Shown: piece by piece, positions 1 to 4,465 of the stretch
How positions within the stretch are numbered: the first letter of the stretch is position 1
Layout: each line of letters opens with the position of its first letter
Assembly (NCBI GenBank): GCA_903854795.1
Contig: CAINXF010000104.1
Span: forward strand, 1 to 6,488
DNA from: Candidatus Kerfeldbacteria bacterium
GTDB lineage: Bacteria; Patescibacteriota; Patescibacteriia; SBBC01
Direction: 5' to 3'
Length of the DNA: 6,488 nt
Made by a program: the position numbers and the translations under genes
The notes under the pieces: model-generated
Databases searched by the model: none
Told to the model about the DNA's origin: nothing
What the model saw: the letters and a program-made list of their open reading frames with translations, nothing else

Positions 1-66
1 CAAGCAGAAGACGGCATACGAGATGGAATCTCGTGACTGGAGTTCAGACGTGTGCTCTTCCGATCT
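1..66. other. Illumina TruSeq P7 adapter with i7 index (assembly contamination)
   Basis: Bases 1-24 match the P7 flow-cell sequence that begins CAAGCAGAAGACGGCATACG. Bases 25-32 (GGAATCTC) sit in the 8-base index slot. Bases 33-66 match the TruSeq read-2 primer site, starting GTGACTGGAGTTC and ending GCTCTTCCGATCT. Read on the opposite strand this is exactly what a sequencer reports when it reads through a short insert into the adapter, with index read as GAGATTCC (D704 in the TruSeq HT set, from memory). The genome therefore begins at base 67 and nothing before it should be annotated biologically. Confidence 0.98.
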
Positions 67-171
67 TATATGTGCATACACCCTACTTACAGCAAGTTCT
101 TGTGCAACTTGCTGTGTAGTTATATATCCCTGCTTCCTTAAGATGGAGATAATTCGTTCTTTTTTCTGCAT
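67..171 (-). CDS. Winged helix-turn-helix DNA-binding protein, N-terminal fragment
   Basis: An open frame of exactly 35 codons runs from ATG (171-169) to the adapter junction at 67 with no stop, so only the N-terminus is present. The peptide starts MQKKERIISILRKQ, then GYITTQQVAQELAVSR and VYAHI. This is the usual start of a winged helix: a basic amphipathic helix 1 (residues 2-14), a short turn (G15-T19), helix 2 (T19-L27) and the start of the recognition helix after V28-S29. Many transcriptional regulators (DeoR-like and others) and some signalling proteins begin this way, so the family cannot be named. The codons (AAA, ATA, TTA, AGG) are much more AT-rich than those of the other genes. No Shine-Dalgarno site precedes the ATG; a near-consensus promoter lies just upstream. 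The truncation comes from the assembly, not from a mutation. Confidence 0.72.
89..115. repeat. Perfect 10-bp inverted repeat inside the HTH reading frame
   Basis: ACAGCAAGTT (89-98) and AACTTGCTGT (106-115) are perfect reverse complements around a 7-base spacer. The repeat encodes part of helix 2 of the HTH protein. It could be a regulator binding site, an mRNA hairpin or chance. The left arm also overlaps CAAGTTCTTG (93-102), a near copy of a palindrome in the gene's promoter. Confidence 0.6.
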
Positions 172-186
172 AATTAATTAGTTAAC
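171..186. repeat. Adjacent palindromes between promoter and start codon of the HTH gene
   Basis: TAATTAATTA (171-180) and GTTAAC (181-186) are both exactly self-complementary and lie between the predicted -10 element and the ATG of the minus-strand regulator gene. AT-rich palindromes arise easily by chance, but this position suits an operator or an mRNA structure over the start codon. Confidence 0.3.
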
Positions 187-192
187 AACTTT

Positions 193-221
193 ATGATACG
201 CCTATATGTAAAAGTTGTCAA
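193..221 (-). promoter_or_regulatory. Sigma70-type promoter of the HTH gene
   Basis: On the minus strand TTGACA (221-216) is a perfect -35. It is followed by a 17-base spacer (215-199) and TATCAT (198-193), a 5/6 match to the -10. Transcription would start near 186, leaving a leader of only about 15 nt before the ATG at 171, which fits the missing Shine-Dalgarno site. The promoter reads away from the helicase promoter at 296-324, so the two form a divergent pair about 75 bp apart. Confidence 0.75.
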
Positions 222-228
222 GTACTTG
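219..228. promoter_or_regulatory. Candidate operator palindrome CAAGTACTTG overlapping the -35 element
   Basis: CAAGTACTTG is a perfect 10-bp palindrome whose first three bases (219-221) lie inside the minus-strand -35 hexamer. A second copy with one change, CAAGTTCTTG, lies at 93-102 in the HTH coding sequence; the shared core with the following T is CAAGTWCTTGT. A repressor bound here would block the regulator promoter, so autoregulation is plausible but inferred. Confidence 0.4.
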
Positions 229-295
229 TATACTAATGACTATTCATAATAATGTGCAGACTCGAGATAATCCCAACTTGTTTTCGCCTCCCCTC

Positions 296-324
296 TTGAC
301 ATAATCCCCGTTCTGCTGTATTCT
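296..324 (+). promoter_or_regulatory. Sigma70-type promoter of the helicase gene
   Basis: TTGACA (296-301, perfect -35), a 17-base spacer (302-318) and TATTCT (319-324, 4/6 to the -10) read toward the helicase. The expected start near 331 gives an untranslated leader of about 147 nt, long for a bacterial mRNA and rich in inverted repeats. No better promoter is visible nearer to the ATG at 479. Confidence 0.6.
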
Positions 325-343
325 TTCCTCCTTATCGTATTTA

Positions 344-360
344 GTCGAGTTTAGCTCGAC
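344..360 (+). promoter_or_regulatory. Leader hairpin 1 of the helicase mRNA
   Basis: GTCGAG (344-349) pairs with CTCGAC (355-360) around a 5-nt TTTAG loop. It lies about 13 nt after the predicted transcription start. The stem is short but perfect; no T-tract follows, so it is not a terminator. Confidence 0.4.
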
Positions 361-391
361 ACGACTCGAACCTCTGGTTGTCACATGACTT

Positions 392-421
392 GTCTGACCC
401 CCTGAAGGAACCGGGTCAGAC
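392..421 (+). promoter_or_regulatory. Leader hairpin 2, possible attenuator or REP-like palindrome
   Basis: GTCTGACCC (392-400) and GGGTCAGAC (413-421) form a perfect 9-bp stem with a 12-nt loop. Three bases later comes a short T-run (425-428), so the unit could act as a weak attenuator before the helicase. The GGGTCAGAC arm also resembles mobile REP-type palindromes. The sequence alone does not decide between these roles. Confidence 0.5.
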
Positions 422-427
422 CGCTTT

Positions 428-452
428 TCCGCCTGCGCATAGCTACGGCGGA
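428..452 (+). promoter_or_regulatory. Leader hairpin 3, TCCGCC/GGCGGA
   Basis: TCCGCC (428-433) pairs with GGCGGA (447-452). The 13-base loop contains two short palindromes, TGCGCA (434-439) and TAGCTA (440-445). The hairpin ends 13 nt before the ribosome binding site. From memory, TCCGCC...GGCGGA elements recur between genes in some Parcubacteria-type genomes; this has not been checked here. Confidence 0.4.
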
Positions 453-465
453 CAAGCTGGCCAAG

Positions 466-470
466 AAAGG
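466..470 (+). promoter_or_regulatory. Ribosome binding site of the helicase gene
   Basis: AAAGG ends 8 bases before the ATG at 479. It is a modest Shine-Dalgarno match but correctly placed. It supports ATG 479 as the start, since the protein alignment begins within ten residues of it. Confidence 0.55.
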
Positions 471-478
471 CAATTATT

Positions 479-1750
<1,272 letters not shown>

Positions 1751-1787
1751 TTGTCGGTCACTCACTATCACCACAATTCAACTCAAG

Positions 1788-1817
1788 ACACCTCGGCGAA
1801 AGCCCGGGTGTTTTGTT
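1788..1817 (+). terminator. Intrinsic terminator of the helicase gene
   Basis: ACACCTCGGC (1788-1797) pairs with GCCCGGGTGT (1802-1811) around a GAAA tetraloop: nine pairs including one G-T, plus one C-C mismatch. TTTT (1811-1814) overlaps the end of the stem and is followed by GTT. It begins 38 bases after the helicase stop. An extra outer pairing, CCACAA (1771-1776) with TTGTGG (1816-1821), could extend the structure. Confidence 0.85.
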
Positions 1818-1846
1818 GTGGCAAAATAGTTCAATCGTGATATTAT
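1818..1846 (+). promoter_or_regulatory. Extended -10 promoter of the serpin gene
   Basis: TATTAT (1841-1846) is a 5/6 -10 hexamer preceded by TG at 1838-1839 with one base between, the extended -10 form. GTGGCA (1818-1823), 17 bases upstream, matches the -35 consensus at 4 of 6 positions. It directly abuts the helicase terminator. Transcription would start near 1853, giving a leader of about 30 nt. Confidence 0.6.
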
Positions 1847-1882
1847 GACGGTGGAGCGAACAACAACGAAAACAAGACGTAT

Positions 1883-3154
1883 ATGAAATGGAAGATCACC
1901 GTACTGCTATTGATACTGCTCGGCGCAGCATCGTTCACGGCCACTGCGTTGTTTTTGTCCAAAACGTCCCCCGATACTCCAGATACGTATCCTATCGTCG
2001 ACCCGCGCTCCACTATCACCACGGTACCGGCGGCGAACAACCAGTTCGCCCTCGATTACTACAAGAAGATACGCGGCGGAAACAGCAACATCGTGTTCTC
2101 CCCGTTCAGCGTGTCGAGCGCGCTCGCGATGACGTACGAAGGCGCGCGTGGTGCCACGGCCGACGAGATGCGGTGGGTCATGTACTATCCTGCCGACGCG
2201 AATGCAATGAGGAACGGCTATTCAACGCTTCTCGGCAAACTCAACACGGCGTCGGACAACTACAAATTGAGCGTCGCGAACGCGCTGTGGCTCCAGAACG
2301 ATTATCACGTCCAGCAGGAGTATAAGGATGTCGTACAGCAATCCTATAAAGGGAACGCCACGAACCTTGATTTCAAGACGGACGCCGAAAGTTCGCGGCA
2401 GACGATCAACACGTGGGTCGAAAATAACACGAGCGGCAAGATAAAGGATCTCATCGCGCAGGGCACAATCACCACGGACACGCGGTTGATTTTGACGAAC
2501 GCCGTCTACTTCAAAGGGTCATGGACATCACCGTTCGATGCACACAGCACGTCCGACCAGGAGTTCAGGACGGGCGGAGGTGGCACTGTGACGACGTCGA
2601 TGATGCAGCAGACCGACAACGAGTTCGACTACATGGAAAATAGCACGTTGCAGATGCTCAAGATGCCGTACGAGGGCGACGCGCTGTCGATGCTGATCCT
2701 GCTCCCGAAGAAGGACGACCTTGCGAAGCTCGAAGGTGCGCTGACATCGAAGAACCTCGCGGACTGGATGCGTTCCTTGCAACAGCAGAAGGTCGACGTG
2801 TACGTGCCGAAGTTTAAGTTCGAGGAGGAGTATGATATGTCGAAGGACCTCGTGGCGATGGGCATGCACACGGCGTTCGACGCACAAGCGGCGGATCTCT
2901 CCGGCGTGACCGGAACGAAGGACCCCATGGCGAACCTTTATATCAGCGATGTCGTCCACAAGGCGATGATCGAGGTCAACGAGAAAGGCACCGAAGCGGC
3001 GGCCGCGACGTATGTCATCGAAGCCGTCGGGGCGATGGTCAACATGACCGCGCCGTCGGAATTTCGGGCCGACCATCCGTTCGTGTTCATAATCCAGGAC
3101 GACGCGACCGGTACGATCCTGTTCATCGGCCGGGTCAGCGATCCGACCGCATAG
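1883..3154 (+). CDS. Exported serpin (serine protease inhibitor family I4)
   Basis: The 423-residue protein is a full-length serpin with an N-terminal export signal. Residues 5-25 form a hydrophobic segment after MKWK, with no lipobox Cys, so it is a signal peptide or membrane anchor; a Thr/Pro-rich linker runs to about 51. Serpin landmarks appear in order: shutter region with S73 and S76 in VFSPFSVSSAL (71-81), INTWVE...TSGKI (175-187), LTNAVYFKGSW (204-214) and MPYEGDALSMLILLPK (261-276). Next come VHKAMIEVNEKGTEAAAAT (358-376), the reactive-loop hinge, and the C-terminal signature FRADHPFVFII (394-404). The hinge has small residues at P12-P9 (A372-A375) and T at P14 and P8, the pattern of an inhibitory serpin. 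Counting 17 from E367 puts P1 at G383, and no basic residue lies in the loop from 372 to 392. The target is therefore probably not trypsin-like and may be elastase- or subtilisin-like. The protein has no cysteine. No Shine-Dalgarno site is evident; an A-rich leader precedes the ATG. Confidence 0.95.
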   Translation: MKWKITVLLLILLGAASFTATALFLSKTSPDTPDTYPIVDPRSTITTVPAANNQFALDYYKKIRGGNSNIVFSPFSVSSALAMTYEGARGATADEMRWVMYYPADANAMRNGYSTLLGKLNTASDNYKLSVANALWLQNDYHVQQEYKDVVQQSYKGNATNLDFKTDAESSRQTINTWVENNTSGKIKDLIAQGTITTDTRLILTNAVYFKGSWTSPFDAHSTSDQEFRTGGGGTVTTSMMQQTDNEFDYMENSTLQMLKMPYEGDALSMLILLPKKDDLAKLEGALTSKNLADWMRSLQQQKVDVYVPKFKFEEEYDMSKDLVAMGMHTAFDAQAADLSGVTGTKDPMANLYISDVVHKAMIEVNEKGTEAAAATYVIEAVGAMVNMTAPSEFRADHPFVFIIQDDATGTILFIGRVSDPTA

Positions 3155-3186
3155 TCGGGTTGACCGCAAGACGAACCGTTTTGGTA

Positions 3187-3256
3187 TTTTTTGTTTTTCA
3201 CGGATGTGAAAGCGGGGCCCCAACCGGTTGCTAGTGGTTGGGAACCCCGCGTGAAA
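3187..3256. terminator. Hairpin-rich terminator region between convergent genes
   Basis: This lies in the 133-bp gap between the serpin stop and the NHL stop. GCGGGG (3212-3217) pairs with CCCCGC (3245-3250), and CCCAACC (3219-3225) with GGTTGGG (3236-3242), around a 10-nt loop; the only interruption is C3218 opposite A3243-A3244. Upstream on the plus strand is a T-rich run (3187-3198). On the minus strand the hairpin is followed by only three Ts. TTTCAC (3196-3201) can pair either with GTGAAA at 3206-3211 or with GTGAAA at 3251-3256. It probably ends transcription from both sides, but neither direction shows a textbook stem plus U-tract. Confidence 0.6.
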
Positions 3257-3287
3257 CGAGATCTTTGCATGTGTATCATGCTTCTGT

Positions 3288-4247
3288 TCAGCGGTACTGC
3301 GCCTTCAGGCTTCCCCAGGAAGCAGTGTGCGCCGGCGTAGCCATCGCGCCGAACTCCTGGACGCGGTTGCCATCGTGTTCCGTGATGTAGATCTTCCCGT
3401 CCTGGTCGAAGGCGATACCGTACGGCTTGTTGAACTGCCCGTCGCCGGTGCCCGCCGTACCGAACGCATAAAGGAGCGTTCCCCCGCTCGTGAACACCAC
3501 GACGCGGTTGTTGTCCTTGTCCGTCACGTAGACGTTCCCGTTGAGGCCGACCGCGACCTTCATGGGGTGGCTCAGGAGGCCACCTCCGCCGAATGCCATG
3601 AGCCACGTGCCGCTCGACGAGAACTTCTGCACGCGGACCAGACCAGGGTCCGCATTGTTCTCGACGACGTACACCTCGCCGGTGGTGCGATCGATACCGA
3701 CGCCATACGGGATGATGAGCACGCCTTCGCCGAACTTCCGGACGAACGCGCCCTGCGTCGTGAAGACCTTGATGCACTGGTTGTCCTGGTCTGCCACGTA
3801 GAGGTTGCCGTCGGGTCCGTACTGGATGTCGAACGGGTAGTCGAGCTGATCGTCGCCGCTGCCCGACGCGCCCCAGGTGAGCACGAGCGTGCCGTCGGCG
3901 GTGAACTTCTTGATGCAGTTGTTTCCCATATCGGCGACGTACACGTTGCTCGCGTCGTCTACGGCGATGCCGGACGAGTTGAACAGCTGGTCAGGGTCGT
4001 GGCCGGACGAGCCCCACTGGAGCTGGAACTGCCCGGTCGTCGAGAACCGCCGCACGACGCCGGCCCGGTCGACCACGAACACGCGGTCGCGGGCGTTGTC
4101 GATTGCGATGCCGTCGGGCAAGTTAAACGTGCCGTTGCCGAACTGCAGCAGGTACGGCGGCGCGCCCTGGGCGTGGGCCGTTGTCGGCAGCATGGCGGTG
4201 GCCGCCAGCGCGATGATGATGCAAAGATTGGTAAGGTGCGTCCTCAT
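3288..4247 (-). CDS. Secreted six-blade NHL-repeat beta-propeller protein
   Basis: The 319-residue protein has a classic Sec signal peptide: basic MRTH, a hydrophobic core (residues 5-20) and a predicted cut after AHA (24-26), leaving Q27. Six NHL blades follow at about 33-73, 74-120, 121-167, 168-214, 215-257 and 258-300. Each has the pattern F/WG...P.GIA.D..G.VYV.D..N..V..F...G, for example GIAVDDASNVYVADMGNN (93-110) and GIAFDQDGKIYITEHDGN (277-294). NHL propellers are noncatalytic binding platforms in most bacterial proteins, though some family members are lyases; no catalytic residues can be assigned here. A separate short tail, PAHTASWGSLKAQYR (305-319), lies outside the propeller. A strong GGAGG site 5 bases before the ATG fixes the start. 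The gene faces the serpin tail-to-tail and diverges from the membrane protein. The longer open frame on the opposite strand (3327-4328) has no family features and is a shadow. Confidence 0.93.
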   Translation of the reverse strand: MRTHLTNLCIIIALAATAMLPTTAHAQGAPPYLLQFGNGTFNLPDGIAIDNARDRVFVVDRAGVVRRFSTTGQFQLQWGSSGHDPDQLFNSSGIAVDDASNVYVADMGNNCIKKFTADGTLVLTWGASGSGDDQLDYPFDIQYGPDGNLYVADQDNQCIKVFTTQGAFVRKFGEGVLIIPYGVGIDRTTGEVYVVENNADPGLVRVQKFSSSGTWLMAFGGGGLLSHPMKVAVGLNGNVYVTDKDNNRVVVFTSGGTLLYAFGTAGTGDGQFNKPYGIAFDQDGKIYITEHDGNRVQEFGAMATPAHTASWGSLKAQYR

Positions 4248-4252
4248 GGCTC

Positions 4253-4257
4253 CCTCC
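4253..4257 (-). promoter_or_regulatory. Strong Shine-Dalgarno site of the NHL gene
   Basis: Read on the minus strand, GGAGG lies 5 bases before the ATG at 4247. It is the only strong Shine-Dalgarno site in the window and settles the start of the NHL gene, which the signal peptide also requires. Confidence 0.85.
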
Positions 4258-4285
4258 GGTGCCGTGTGATGAACTGCGATGCCGA

Positions 4286-4305
4286 CGCAAGGGTTGTTCC
4301 CTGCG
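4286..4305 (-). promoter_or_regulatory. Leader hairpin upstream of the NHL gene
   Basis: On the minus strand CGCAGGG (4305-4299) pairs with CCCT plus GCG (4293-4286, with one bulged T) around a 5-nt AACAA loop. It would lie in the NHL leader about 40 nt before the start codon. No function can be assigned; an mRNA-stabilising stem or chance are both possible. Confidence 0.3.
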
Positions 4306-4328
4306 CGAGCGTCCGATCCAACAGGTGA

Positions 4329-4356
4329 AACCTACTACATACCGCGGTATTGTCAA
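4329..4356 (-). promoter_or_regulatory. Possible NHL promoter with a perfect 12-bp palindrome in the spacer
   Basis: On the minus strand TTGACA (4356-4351) is a perfect -35. The best -10 at normal spacing is TAGGTT (4334-4329, 16-base spacer), only 3 of 6 matches. The spacer begins with ATACCGCGGTAT (4350-4339), an exact 12-bp palindrome. A perfect -35, a poor -10 and a palindrome between them suit a regulated promoter, activated by distortion or repressed by occlusion. Promoter activity and a cognate regulator are both inferred. Confidence 0.4.
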
Positions 4357-4407
4357 ACGAATCCTTAAAGAGCGTTTCAATATGTCACTACTGTACTAAG
4401 GCGTTTC

Positions 4408-4436
4408 TTGTTATACTTTAGATGCTTTTGTAGAAT
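4408..4436 (+). promoter_or_regulatory. Overlapping candidate promoters of the membrane protein gene
   Basis: Two promoters overlap. The first is an extended -10, TATACT (4412-4417), with TG at 4409-4410 and no clear -35. The second is TTGTTA (4408-4413) with a 17-base spacer and TAGAAT (4431-4436). They would start transcription near 4424 or 4443, giving leaders of about 42 or 23 nt. The ATG at 4466 has no clear Shine-Dalgarno site, as for the serpin gene. Confidence 0.45.
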
Positions 4437-4465
4437 AATACTGTAACAATTTCAATACCAATCTC

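Larger units (their letters stand above)
331..478 (+). other. Long structured 5' leader of the helicase mRNA
   Basis: No credible reading frame occupies this stretch. It carries three successive inverted repeats (344-360, 392-421, 428-452, listed separately) and ends in the ribosome binding site. Long structured leaders are known for cold-induced DEAD-box helicase mRNAs, where they allow temperature or autoregulatory control. That role here is inferred only from layout. The boundary at 331 depends on the predicted promoter. Confidence 0.45.

Noticed and set aside
355..385. On the minus strand GGTTCGAGTC resembles a tRNA T-arm, suggesting a tRNA or attachment-site remnant
   Set aside because: The bases flanking the loop do not form a five-pair T-stem, and no anticodon arm or acceptor stem can be found nearby.
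3267..3281. GCATG/CATGC hairpin just after the NHL stop codon as a terminator
   Set aside because: The stem has only five pairs and no T-tract follows on the minus strand; the larger hairpin further on is a better candidate.
2528..3777. Long minus-strand open frames antisense to the serpin (2528-3223) and running on into the NHL region (2938-3777)
   Set aside because: They overlap a full-length conserved serpin, are low-complexity and rich in Arg and His, and have no plausible start signals.
3327..4328. A 333-codon open frame on the plus strand opposite the NHL gene, longer than the NHL gene itself
   Set aside because: Its product is a monotonous Arg/Val/His/Asp-rich sequence with no domain pattern, whereas the minus-strand frame has a signal peptide, six clear repeats and a strong ribosome binding site. 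It is a shadow caused by high GC.
4389..4445. TACTGTA sequences as LexA (SOS box) half-sites upstream of the membrane protein gene
   Set aside because: No opposing half-site lies at the right distance from either copy, and nothing else in the window points to SOS control.
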